From: Flavobacterium anhuiense
GTDB taxonomy: Bacteria > Bacteroidota > Bacteroidia > Flavobacteriales > Flavobacteriaceae
Assembly (NCBI RefSeq): GCF_004151235.1
Contig: NZ_JUIV01000001.1
Coordinates: 310,001 to 374,000, forward strand
DNA length: 64,000 nucleotides
Reading direction: 5' to 3'
Shown here: positions 25,734 through 34,317 of the stretch, in pieces
Numbering within the stretch: position 1 is the first letter of the stretch
Layout of the letters: each line of letters begins with the position of its first letter
Made by a program: the position numbers and the translations under genes
The notes under the pieces: model-generated
Told to the model about the DNA's origin: nothing
The model's input: the letters and a program-made list of their open reading frames with translations, nothing else
Databases searched by the model: none

Positions 25734-28700
25734 TTAGAAAGCAAGTTGAATACCAAATGATATCGTTTTAGAATAAGGGAAAGTTCTTCCCCAAGCTGCT
25801 TCAGTTTCATTAATCTCAGGATCTACTGGTAATTTACTGCTTTTCCAAGTCGCTAAGTTTAAGCCAGAAACGTACGGTCTAATTTTATCGATTCCGATTT
25901 TTTCGGTAATGCTTTTAGGAAAAGTGTATCCAATCGTTACAGACTTTAAGCGTAAATAAGACATGTCTAATAAATAACGTGACTGTGCCACAAAGTTGTT
26001 AGATCCAGGCGCATAAGTTCCAAAAGCGTTTCCAGCATGGTTAGGGTACGGATTAGGGAAATAAGCATCTGTGTTTTCTGGTGTCCAGTAATCATTCTGG
26101 TTTACATACATAGCATCTGTTCTATTGTAGAATGGCAATACTAAATCAGAAGTCGCCCAGTATTCACGTTTACCAACTCCTTGAAAGAAAGCATCAATGT
26201 CAAATCCGTATAAAGCACTTCCTAAACGAATTCCATATTGGTAACGAGGAGTTGTATTACCAATAACTTTTAAATCTCCTGGTTTAAGAGCTGTTCCATC
26301 TCCTCTTGAGATTACACCATCGCCATCTAAATCTTTATACATTACATCTCCAGGGCCAAATTTAAAAGCACCTGTTCTAATATTTTTATAATCAACACCA
26401 TTTATGATTAATCCTGTTGCATCAATTTGATCTGTAGTTTGAATCAAACGGTCTGTTTCCAATCCCCAGATTTCGCCAAGTTTTTGACCTGCGTAAAAAG
26501 ATGAAGTTGAGATCAGTTTAGCAGAGTTGTTCCATTCTGTTACTTCAGTAGTATTGTCTGAAAGGGTAAGATCTGCATAAACACTAACGTTTTGGTTAAT
26601 TTGTTTGTTAAAGTTAAGAGCAAGCTCCCAACCTTTTGTTCTTAAATTTCCTGAGTTTGTATTGGCAGCAGCCTGACCAAATGAACCTGGAAGTGTTTTA
26701 CCTGGAGCCAACATTCCTTTAGTATCTCTTTGGTAATAGTCAAAAGTTAATCCAAGCATATTAAAGATACGAATATCGATACCAATATCCTGAGTAGTTA
26801 CTTTTTCCCAAGTTAAATTCGGATCAACATTTGTTGGCTGATTCACAGTAGGAGGAATGGTTGAACCACTTCCTATCCAATACGGGTTAGGATTAGTAGT
26901 AACATTAGTCATAACAGGTAAAAAGGCATTGTTAGCAATATTCTGATTTCCAATTGAACCAACAGATCCTCTAATTTTCAAATCATTTAACCAGCTTTTT
27001 GTACCTTCCATGAAAGCTTCTTCCGAAATTCTGTATCCAACAGAAGCAGAAGGGAAGAATCCCCATTGCTCATCTGTAGGGAATTTTGAAGAACCGTCAT
27101 AACGTCCGTTTACTTCCAAAAGATATTTTCCTTTGTAGTCATAATTCACACGTGCAAAGAATCCAGCAATAGCATATCTTGATAAACCTGGATTTAAGAT
27201 ATCATTAGCCACAAGAGGTGCAGTAAATTGATCACCAATAGCTAAATTAAATTCTGGTTTGCTTTTGTCTAAAAGTGTATTTCTACGAGCATAGGTTCTT
27301 TCTTGATCGTACCACTCAGTGTTTAAACCTCCTAATACTTTAAAGTTATGGTTTTCACCCAATGTTTTAGTATAATTTGCATAAATATTGGCTACATTTC
27401 TAGTGTAAGATGTTTTGGCTTGTGCAACAAAATCATTTGCAGTTTCCATAGATGTCGGTTTGCCCGCAACTAAGTCAGCAGCACTTGTCCACCAATCCCA
27501 AAGTGGCACTTGACCACCATTCATTTTAAGGCTTGAAAAATTAGTATTGATACTATATTCTCCAATAAGATTAAAGTCTTTTGTAATTTGAGCAGTAAGT
27601 TTTCCGCTTATCCTCATATCATTTGACTTATTCTCGTTCTGAGATGCATTTGCCATATAACCTGGAGCATGTCTGAAGTAAGTCCCATTGTAAGTCCCGT
27701 ATGGGAAATAAGATCCCCAACGCATGTAGTATCCAAAATAACCATTACCAGCAGTATCCACACCATTGTTATAGTAGTTAAAAGGAGAATCATATTCTTG
27801 GAAAGTTCCCAATACTTTAAAATCTCCAGTAAGCCAGTTTGTTAATTGAGTAGTCATACCCATATTAAGACTGAATCTTTTATTGGTTTCGGTATTAATT
27901 TTCATTACACCATCTTGATTAGCAAGACCTAACGAAACAATAAATGAGCTTTTTTCTCCCAAAGAACCTTGAGCTGATAAATTATGAAGCGTTTGTATAG
28001 AATTCTTTTTTAGCATTTCATCATGCGGATTCCAGATTCTATAAAAATATTCTCTGCCGCCAATCACGTCAAAATCCTCTCCTAAAATCATGTTTTTATC
28101 ATTAGGATTTCTTGTAGCAGCATATTTTTCTTTCCAGTTAATAATACCCGGCAATAATGTCTTGTAGTTCATACCAAAAGACTCTGGATTGGCGTTACCC
28201 GCTCTAGCTTGTGCCTCGATCATTGCAGGTAGCTCTACTGTAGGATCATTAAATTGAATCAACGAAATTGGGTTGCTAATACCAGTATTTACGCTATAAG
28301 CAAATCGTACTTTACCTTTTGCATTTTTACCGCTTTTAGTGGTAACTAATATAACTCCAAATGCAGCACGTGCACCATAAATAGAAGCAGAGGCTGCATC
28401 TTTAAGAACAGACATCGATTCTACATCTTCTGCATTTAATAAAGAAAGGTCGCCTGGTACACCATCAACTAAAATAAGTGGAGATCCTGAAACCTCTCCG
28501 TTTACAATAGTTCCGGCTCCACGAATATTAATTTTTGATTGTTTACCGATACTACCTGAATTATAAGTAATATTAAGTCCTGGCGTAGTTCCCTGTAAAC
28601 CTTTTGTAATATCTGTAACAGGAATGCTTCCTAAAGCTTTTTTAACATCAACTTTAGCAACTGCACCTGTAAGATTTACTTTCTTTTGCGAAGAGAATCC

Positions 28701-29018
28701 CACTACAACTACTTCATCTAACTTTGCGGCACTTTCTGCCATATCAATGTTGATTTTCTGTTGTCCATCAACTTTCACTACTGCAGTTTCAAAACCCATG
28801 TAGCTAAAGCTAAGGCTTCGTCCAGGAGCAACACTAATGCTGTATTTTCCATCAAAATCTGTAGTTGTGCCATTTGATGTTCCTTGAATAAGGACACTAA
28901 CTCCAGGAAGAGGAAAGCCATCCTTCTTGTTTTTTACAGTTCCAGTAACCGTTTTTGTTTGTCCAAATGCTGCTTGAATGCACAAAAACAACACTGAAAT
29001 AAAGAGTAATTTTTTCAT
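25734..29018 (-). CDS. SusC/RagA-family TonB-dependent outer-membrane transporter
   Basis: This 1094-residue protein has a signal peptide (MKKLLFISVLFLCIQAAFG), an N-terminal carboxypeptidase-D regulatory-like domain (GTVKNKKDGFPLPGVSVLIQ...DFDGKYSI), a TonB box/plug start (LDEVVVVGFSSQKKVNLTGA) and the SusC signature SVLKDAASASIYGARAAFGV. The remaining 850 or so residues form the 22-strand barrel, ending in an aromatic terminal strand (KTISFGIQLAF). It imports oligosaccharides using TonB energy, with the SusD partner just downstream. It is divergent from the deoR-type gene, with predicted operators between them. Confidence 0.95.
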   Translation of the reverse strand: MKKLLFISVLFLCIQAAFGQTKTVTGTVKNKKDGFPLPGVSVLIQGTSNGTTTDFDGKYSISVAPGRSLSFSYMGFETAVVKVDGQQKINIDMAESAAKLDEVVVVGFSSQKKVNLTGAVAKVDVKKALGSIPVTDITKGLQGTTPGLNITYNSGSIGKQSKINIRGAGTIVNGEVSGSPLILVDGVPGDLSLLNAEDVESMSVLKDAASASIYGARAAFGVILVTTKSGKNAKGKVRFAYSVNTGISNPISLIQFNDPTVELPAMIEAQARAGNANPESFGMNYKTLLPGIINWKEKYAATRNPNDKNMILGEDFDVIGGREYFYRIWNPHDEMLKKNSIQTLHNLSAQGSLGEKSSFIVSLGLANQDGVMKINTETNKRFSLNMGMTTQLTNWLTGDFKVLGTFQEYDSPFNYYNNGVDTAGNGYFGYYMRWGSYFPYGTYNGTYFRHAPGYMANASQNENKSNDMRISGKLTAQITKDFNLIGEYSINTNFSSLKMNGGQVPLWDWWTSAADLVAGKPTSMETANDFVAQAKTSYTRNVANIYANYTKTLGENHNFKVLGGLNTEWYDQERTYARRNTLLDKSKPEFNLAIGDQFTAPLVANDILNPGLSRYAIAGFFARVNYDYKGKYLLEVNGRYDGSSKFPTDEQWGFFPSASVGYRISEEAFMEGTKSWLNDLKIRGSVGSIGNQNIANNAFLPVMTNVTTNPNPYWIGSGSTIPPTVNQPTNVDPNLTWEKVTTQDIGIDIRIFNMLGLTFDYYQRDTKGMLAPGKTLPGSFGQAAANTNSGNLRTKGWELALNFNKQINQNVSVYADLTLSDNTTEVTEWNNSAKLISTSSFYAGQKLGEIWGLETDRLIQTTDQIDATGLIINGVDYKNIRTGAFKFGPGDVMYKDLDGDGVISRGDGTALKPGDLKVIGNTTPRYQYGIRLGSALYGFDIDAFFQGVGKREYWATSDLVLPFYNRTDAMYVNQNDYWTPENTDAYFPNPYPNHAGNAFGTYAPGSNNFVAQSRYLLDMSYLRLKSVTIGYTFPKSITEKIGIDKIRPYVSGLNLATWKSSKLPVDPEINETEAAWGRTFPYSKTISFGIQLAF

Positions 29019-29050
29019 GATTAATCTGGTTTTTTATGGTTGTTGTTGAG

Positions 29051-29058
29051 CAAATATA
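29051..29058 (-). promoter_or_regulatory. -7 element of the susC promoter
   Basis: The plus-strand CAAATATA reads TATATTTG on the minus strand, an exact TAnnTTTG. Transcription would start near 29044, 26 bp before the susC ATG. A TGCRTT-N4-TGCRTT motif begins 10 bp upstream of it, between the -7 and -33 positions, which is suitable for repression. Confidence 0.6.
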
Positions 29059-29067
29059 TTTAATTAT

Positions 29068-29083
29068 TGCATATAAATGCATT
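29068..29083 (+). promoter_or_regulatory. Predicted DeoR operator 1 (susC promoter)
   Basis: TGCATA-TAAA-TGCATT has two hexamers with a 10-bp period. It is one of four such motifs in the window, all within 500 bp of the deoR-type gene on either side. Confidence 0.5.
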
Positions 29084-29117
29084 TTTGCGTGTTTTTTTTC
29101 TAAAAATAATTTAAAAA

Positions 29118-29133
29118 AACGCAAAATAACGCA
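29118..29133 (-). promoter_or_regulatory. Predicted DeoR operator 2 (susC-deoR intergenic)
   Basis: AACGCA-AAAT-AACGCA on the plus strand reads TGCGTT-ATTT-TGCGTT on the minus strand. It is a perfect direct repeat with a 10-bp period, inside A/T runs. Confidence 0.6.
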
Positions 29134-29234
29134 TTTTTTAATGAAAAATAAGAATTGAATTTGTTTTGAAAATCTTACTAATGCATGATTTTGCAGTTTT
29201 TAAGGCTTTTTCTAATATGGAATGAAATATTTGA

Positions 29235-29242
29235 TATATTTG
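29235..29242 (+). promoter_or_regulatory. -7 element of the deoR-type gene
   Basis: TATATTTG is an exact TAnnTTTG. The start of transcription would fall near 29248, so translation from the ATG at 29269 is favoured over 29185 or 29245. The -33 region is only T-rich. Confidence 0.55.
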
Positions 29243-29268
29243 TGATGAATTTTAACTTTTATAAAAAC

Positions 29269-30018
29269 ATGCTGAAAGCCGAAAGACATAAATATATAAT
29301 GACTAAACTTATTGAAGACCAAAAAGTTGTTACAACAGATTTAGCTTTGGCTCTCGATTTGTCTGAAGATACAATAAGAAGAGATTTGAACGAATTGGAC
29401 AGTAAAAAGCTGTTAGAGAAAGTATACGGCGGTGCGGTTCAAGTTAAAGAGAAATCTTCAAATGTATTTGATATAGCAATAGCTGCAGAAGAGCAGAAAA
29501 AGCAGATTGTGACAAAAGCATTGTCTCTACTTCATGATGATCAGGTTATTATAATGAGTGGAGGAAGCACCAATTTAGTTTTTGCAAAGTTAATTCCGGC
29601 CGATTTAAAAGCTACAATATATACATATAGTTTGCCAATAGCGATGCAATTGTCTCAGCATCCCAATATCGATTTGATTTTTATTGGAGGAAAAATGCAG
29701 AAAAATGCAATGGTAACCATTGGTATGGATGTGATTCAGGTCGTTTCTAAAATTAAGGCCGATATTTGCTTCATTGGCGCCAGCAGTATAAGTGTGAAAC
29801 AAGGTCTTACAGAAGTGGGCTACGAAATTTCAATTGTGAAAAAAGCCATGATAGAAGCTTCTGATAGAGTAGTTTCCATGTTTTCTTCGGATAAATTGAA
29901 TACTAAAATGCCTCACAGCGTATGTGATCTTAAGCAGCTCGATACTATCGTAACTGAATTAGATCCAGAAGATGAAAGACTAGATGAATATAGGAAATCT
30001 GGAGTGTTTATCTTATAA
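29269..30018 (+). CDS. DeoR/GlpR-family transcriptional regulator of the salvage locus
   Basis: From the ATG at 29269 the protein has 249 residues, the standard DeoR length, and begins MLKAERHKYIM, the family's usual start. The winged HTH spans about 6-60 (VTTDLALALDLSEDTIRRDL followed by NELDSKKLLEKVYGGA). Residues 75-235 form the sugar-phosphate isomerase-like effector domain (IIMSGGSTNLVFAKLIP, DICFIGASSISVKQGLTE, DRVVSMFSSDKLN). The gene is divergent from susC and followed by the dehydrogenase gene. Likely effectors are MurNAc-6-P or GlcNAc-6-P. Operator-like repeats lie on both sides, so it probably represses susC, itself and the dehydrogenase gene. Confidence 0.9.
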   Translation: MLKAERHKYIMTKLIEDQKVVTTDLALALDLSEDTIRRDLNELDSKKLLEKVYGGAVQVKEKSSNVFDIAIAAEEQKKQIVTKALSLLHDDQVIIMSGGSTNLVFAKLIPADLKATIYTYSLPIAMQLSQHPNIDLIFIGGKMQKNAMVTIGMDVIQVVSKIKADICFIGASSISVKQGLTEVGYEISIVKKAMIEASDRVVSMFSSDKLNTKMPHSVCDLKQLDTIVTELDPEDERLDEYRKSGVFIL

Positions 30019-30043
30019 TTTTAAATTTATCTAATATTAATTT

Positions 30044-30059
30044 TGCGTTTTGTTGCGTT
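30044..30059 (+). promoter_or_regulatory. Predicted DeoR operator 3 (upstream of the dehydrogenase gene)
   Basis: TGCGTT-TTGT-TGCGTT is a perfect hexamer repeat with a 10-bp period. It lies just after the deoR stop codon. Confidence 0.6.
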
Positions 30060-30082
30060 ATTTAAAATTTATTATGTTAAAA

Positions 30083-30098
30083 AACGCAAAATAATGTA
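30083..30098 (-). promoter_or_regulatory. Predicted DeoR operator 4 (upstream of the dehydrogenase gene)
   Basis: AACGCA-AAAT-AATGTA on the plus strand is a second, slightly weaker copy in the opposite orientation, 20 bp before a TATATTTG promoter element. Confidence 0.5.
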
Positions 30099-30117
30099 TT
30101 CGTATGCTTTTTGTATT

Positions 30118-30125
30118 TATATTTG
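30118..30125 (+). promoter_or_regulatory. -7 element in the deoR-dehydrogenase gap
   Basis: TATATTTG matches TAnnTTTG. It lies 222 bp before the dehydrogenase ATG, so the transcript would have a long leader. Apart from this element and operators 3 and 4 I see no gene or structured element in the 328-bp gap 30019-30346. Confidence 0.4.
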
Positions 30126-30346
30126 TTAAAACTAATTTTTATTAGTCAGATATATTTATGAAAAATACACCTCAGTAGGCTTGTCATTTTTTGGCGCATT
30201 TAGGAAGTTCAAAGCTTTAAAATAGGAATTTTAATAAATATTGAGTTCTAATAGAATTTAGAATGTATTGTTTTTGTCAAATAGCTTTTTAGCGAAGTGC
30301 AGAAATAAGACATGTATTAAAAAACCAAAAGCAACAGAACCATTAA

Positions 30347-33262
30347 ATGTCCGATTCTCTCCAACTACAAGAATTAGAAACTTCATTAGAAGGAAACCTT
30401 TTTTATGATGATCTTCATAAAAAAATATACGCCACAGACGCCTCTGCTTACAGAATTATGCCGCTTGCCGTGGCCATTCCGAAATCAGAAAATGATATTA
30501 TCAATATTATTCGTTTTGCCTCAAAGAATAAGATTTCAATAACGCCAAGAACGGCTGGAACTTCTTTGGCAGGCCAAACCGTTGGTAGCGGAATCATTGT
30601 AGATGTTTCTAAGCATTTTAATAAAATTGTTTCTTTTGATCCTAAAAAGAAAACCATAACCGTTCAGCCAGGAGTAATTCGCGATGAACTGAATTTATAT
30701 TTAAAACCGCACGGACTGTTTTTTGCTCCAACAACATCAACTACCAATAGATGTATGATTGGCGGAATGGTCGGAAATAATTCGTCAGGAACAACCTCAA
30801 TTCGTTACGGAGTTACCCGAGATAAAATTGTAGAAATAAAAGCCGTTTTAAGCGACGGAACTACAGCAGTATTTAAAGATTTAACTTCTGAAGAATTTAT
30901 CGAGAAAACCAAAGGAGATTCTTTAGAAAATAAAATTTACAAAACGATTTACGAAGAACTTTCGAACAAAGAAAATCAGGAAGAAATCTTAAAAGAATTT
31001 CCAAAACCAGAAATTCACAGAAGAAATACAGGTTACGCAATTGATGTTTTACTGAAATCGAAACTTTTTTCAGGAACAGAAGATACCATCAATTTAGGGA
31101 AATTGCTTTGCGGAAGTGAAGGAACACTGGCATTTACTACAGAAATTACTTTAAAAGTAGACGACTTGCCACCAGTAAACAATATTATGGTGGTAGCGCA
31201 TTTTCATACCATTCAAGAAAGTTTAGAAGCCGTTGTCACTGCAATGAAGCATCATTTATTCACTTGCGAAATGATGGACGACACGATTTTAGACTGTACC
31301 AAAACCAATAGAGAACAGGCTAAAAATAGATTCTTTATTGTAGGCGAACCAAAAGCTGTTATCATGCTTGAAGTTGGATCGCACATTAGCATGGAAGATG
31401 CCGAATTGCAGGCCGATGCTTTGATTAAAGATCTCCAAATTAATGGTTTCGGATATGCCTTGCCAAAAATCTATGGAGCAGATATTGACAAAGTAAACGA
31501 AGTTCGAAAAGCAGGTCTTGGGCTTTTAGGAAGCATTGTAGGAGACGATAAAGCAGCCGATTCTATTGAAGATACAGCCGTAGAATTAAGTGATCTTCCA
31601 AATTATATTGCCGATTTTGCAGCGATGATGGAAAGACATGGACAAAGTGCCATTTACTATGCGCACGCTGGAGCGGGAGAATTGCATTTGCGTCCGAAGA
31701 TCAATTTGAAAACAAAAGAAGGATTACACCAATTTAGAAATTTATCTACTGAAGTGGCGCATTTGGTAAAAAAATATAGAGGCTCATTGAGCGGTGAACA
31801 TGGAGACGGAATTCTGCGTGGAGAGTTTCTGCCATTTATGATTGGCGATAAAAACTATGAACTGCTGAAACGAATTAAAAAAGCATTTGATCCTGATACT
31901 ATTTTGAATGTTGGGAAAATTGTAAATGCTTCTAAAATGGATGAAAACCTGCGTTTCGAAGCAGGAAGAGTTGAACCTGAAATAAAAACGATTCAGGATT
32001 TCTCCGACAGTTTAGGAGTTTTGCGTGCCGCAGAAAAATGTAACGGTTCGGGCGATTGCCGAAAAATGCCTTCGGCGGGTGGAACTTTATGCCCGAGTTA
32101 TCGTGCTACGAGAAATGAAAAAGATACTACACGAGCACGTGCCAACGCCTTAAGAGAGTATCTGACAAATTCTGAAAAAGAAAATAAATTCGATCATGAA
32201 GAATTATACAAAGTTTTCGAATTATGCGTGAGCTGTAAAGCTTGCGCGAGCGAATGTCCAAGTAATGTAGACGTAGCGACTTTAAAAGCTGAATTTTTAT
32301 ATCAATATCAAAAAGCAAACGGATTTTCTTTCCGAAATAAAATATTCGCTTTCAATTCGAAATTGAATGAATTGGGAAGTTTTGCGCCGTCTGTTACCAA
32401 TTGGGTTTCCAATCTTTCATTCGTTAAAAAAAGAATGGGAATTGCGCCTGAAAGACAAGTACCGTTATTAGCTCCAAAAACATTTAGAAAATGGTATGAA
32501 AAGAACAAGAAACGTAACACAAACAGCTCTTTTGAGAATGGAAGCATTTATCTTTTTTGTGATGAATTTACCAATTATTACGATGTTTCAGTTGGAATTG
32601 ATGCCTACGAACTCTTAACAGAACTAGGTTATAGAGTAATTGTAATCGATCATGAAGAAAGCGGAAGAGCTTTTATTTCAAAAGGTTTTCTGGAAGAAGC
32701 GCAAGAAATTGCCAATAAGAATGTCAATACCTTTAAAAATATAATTTCTGAAAATACACCTTTAGTCGGGATTGAACCTTCGGCTATATTGACTTTCAGA
32801 GATGAATACATTCGATTGGCTTCGGACAAAGAAAGCGCTGAAAAATTAGCTAAAAATACTTTTACGGTTGAGGAGTTTTTCAAAAGAGAAATCGGAAACG
32901 GAAAAATTCACGCAGATCAATTTTCTGAAAAAGAGAAAAATATCAAAATTCATGGGCATTGCCATCAAAAATCATTAAGCTCTGTTGAGGCTTCTTTTGC
33001 GATGCTGAATGTTCCTAAAAATAATAAAGTTACGATTTATAATTCGGGCTGCTGCGGAATGGCAGGTTCATTTGGTTATGAAAAAGAGCATTACGAAATC
33101 AGCATGAAGATGGGAGAAGATACTTTGTTTCCGAAAATCAGAGCTACAGAACCATCAACAGAAATTGCGGCTGCAGGAACCAGTTGCCGACATCAGATTT
33201 TTGACGGAACGAGCAGAAAAGCAATGCATCCCGTGACTATTTTGAAAGATTGTTTGAAATAA
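30347..33262 (+). CDS. FAD- and [4Fe-4S]-dependent D-2-hydroxyacid (probably D-lactate) dehydrogenase
   Basis: This 971-residue fusion resembles E. coli YdiJ or GlcD plus GlcF. The FAD-binding PCMH domain (about 20-270) has TPRTAGTSLAGQTVGSG and GGMVGNNSSGTTSIRYG. The FAD-oxidase C-terminal domain (about 270-545) has YYAHAGAGELHLRP and SGEHGDGILRGEF. Iron-sulfur motifs follow: CNGSGDCRKM...CPSYR near 565 and CVSCKACASECPSN near 627. A cysteine-rich reductase domain ends with NSGCCGMAGSFG near 902. MurQ releases D-lactate, and this gene lies behind the DeoR-type gene and its operators, so oxidation of that lactate to pyruvate at the membrane is the best guess. D-2-hydroxyglutarate is an alternative substrate, since YdiJ relatives use it. 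Confidence 0.85.
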   Translation: MSDSLQLQELETSLEGNLFYDDLHKKIYATDASAYRIMPLAVAIPKSENDIINIIRFASKNKISITPRTAGTSLAGQTVGSGIIVDVSKHFNKIVSFDPKKKTITVQPGVIRDELNLYLKPHGLFFAPTTSTTNRCMIGGMVGNNSSGTTSIRYGVTRDKIVEIKAVLSDGTTAVFKDLTSEEFIEKTKGDSLENKIYKTIYEELSNKENQEEILKEFPKPEIHRRNTGYAIDVLLKSKLFSGTEDTINLGKLLCGSEGTLAFTTEITLKVDDLPPVNNIMVVAHFHTIQESLEAVVTAMKHHLFTCEMMDDTILDCTKTNREQAKNRFFIVGEPKAVIMLEVGSHISMEDAELQADALIKDLQINGFGYALPKIYGADIDKVNEVRKAGLGLLGSIVGDDKAADSIEDTAVELSDLPNYIADFAAMMERHGQSAIYYAHAGAGELHLRPKINLKTKEGLHQFRNLSTEVAHLVKKYRGSLSGEHGDGILRGEFLPFMIGDKNYELLKRIKKAFDPDTILNVGKIVNASKMDENLRFEAGRVEPEIKTIQDFSDSLGVLRAAEKCNGSGDCRKMPSAGGTLCPSYRATRNEKDTTRARANALREYLTNSEKENKFDHEELYKVFELCVSCKACASECPSNVDVATLKAEFLYQYQKANGFSFRNKIFAFNSKLNELGSFAPSVTNWVSNLSFVKKRMGIAPERQVPLLAPKTFRKWYEKNKKRNTNSSFENGSIYLFCDEFTNYYDVSVGIDAYELLTELGYRVIVIDHEESGRAFISKGFLEEAQEIANKNVNTFKNIISENTPLVGIEPSAILTFRDEYIRLASDKESAEKLAKNTFTVEEFFKREIGNGKIHADQFSEKEKNIKIHGHCHQKSLSSVEASFAMLNVPKNNKVTIYNSGCCGMAGSFGYEKEHYEISMKMGEDTLFPKIRATEPSTEIAAAGTSCRHQIFDGTSRKAMHPVTILKDCLK

Positions 33263-33318
33263 TTTTTTGTATTTTCCCTGTGCTTTTCAGAAATATTATT
33301 TAAAAAAAAACATCAATT

Positions 33319-34146
33319 ATGAAAAAAACAATTTACTCAATCTTAGTATTGCTTTTCTTTTTTACGGCTAAAGCGGCTAAGGTTGATACATTACAGGTTT
33401 TTAGTCCTTCGATGCAGAAGAATATTAAAACTTGCGTAGTAGTTCCCGACAATTATAAAAAGAGCAAGAAAGCATTTCCGGTGGTTTATCTGCTTCATGG
33501 CTACAGCGGAAATTATGGTTCTTGGGCAAAAGATTTTAAGGAATTAGGAAAACAGGTGGATCAATACGGTTTTATAGTGGTTGGAGTAGACGGAAATTAC
33601 TCAAGCTGGTATTTTGATAGTCCGATAGATCCAAGTTTTAAATATGAAACTTATGTAGTAAAAGAATTAGTTCCTTTTATAGATAAACAATACAGAACAG
33701 TTACAGACCGTACAGGAAGAGCCATTTCTGGTTTGAGCATGGGCGGACATGGCGCTTTGTACTTATCATTCAAACATCAAGATGTATTTGGCGCGGCAGG
33801 AAGTATGAGCGGAGGAGTAGATTTTCGTCCGTTTCCTGAAAATTGGGACATCAAAAAACGTTTAGGAACAATTACGGAACATCCAGAAAATTGGGATAAA
33901 AATACGGTTACCAATATGTTAGATTTGGTAAAGGACAATAAATTAAAACTGATTATTGACTGTGGAGTCGATGATTTCTTTATGACAGTAAACAGAGAGC
34001 TTCATGCAAAAATGCTGGCTCAAAAAATAAATCACGATTATATTGAACGCCCAGGAGAGCACAATCTCAAATACTGGGAGAATTCATTAAAATATCAACT
34101 TTTGTTTTTTCATGATTTCTTCAACGAAAATATAAAAACAAAATAA
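33319..34146 (+). CDS. Secreted alpha/beta-hydrolase, esterase-D-like
   Basis: This 275-residue protein has a signal peptide (to about residue 20) and the putative-esterase fold. Visible elements are YLLHGYSGNYGSW at about 57-69, the nucleophile elbow GLSMGG with S140, an acid candidate in DCGVDDFF, and H in RPGEHNLKYW near 253. The family includes S-formylglutathione hydrolases, acetyl-xylan/feruloyl esterases and mycolyl transferases. It is probably periplasmic and may remove acetyl or other ester groups from cell-wall glycans (O-acetyl MurNAc would fit the locus). The substrate is not proven. The gene is 56 bp after the dehydrogenase gene. Confidence 0.75.
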   Translation: MKKTIYSILVLLFFFTAKAAKVDTLQVFSPSMQKNIKTCVVVPDNYKKSKKAFPVVYLLHGYSGNYGSWAKDFKELGKQVDQYGFIVVGVDGNYSSWYFDSPIDPSFKYETYVVKELVPFIDKQYRTVTDRTGRAISGLSMGGHGALYLSFKHQDVFGAAGSMSGGVDFRPFPENWDIKKRLGTITEHPENWDKNTVTNMLDLVKDNKLKLIIDCGVDDFFMTVNRELHAKMLAQKINHDYIERPGEHNLKYWENSLKYQLLFFHDFFNENIKTK

Positions 34147-34203
34147 CGTTAAGTGCATTGCGAACTACCGATAATTTGTAATGCATAAATTTTGGTTGGT
34201 TAT

Positions 34204-34239
34204 CCTAACAGGTTTTAAAAACCTGTTAGGTATTTTTTT
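34204..34239 (+). terminator. Terminator after the esterase gene (CCTAACAGGTTTT family)
   Basis: CCTAACAGGTTTT (34204-34216) is perfectly inverted at 34218-34230 and followed by TATTTTTTT. The same stem recurs at 36169, 36256 and 53447. Confidence 0.85.
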
Positions 34240-34317
34240 GCCAAAGAATTACAACTAACATACCTTAAACGCCATTAGATTCTAAATAAATTATAGTTTA
34301 ATTAAATAAAATTACCA

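Noticed and set aside
29185-29268. N-terminal extension of the DeoR-type regulator (starts at 29185 or 29245)
   Set aside because: The -7 box TATATTTG at 29235-29242 places the transcript start after both, and MLKAERH at 29269 is the family's normal N terminus.
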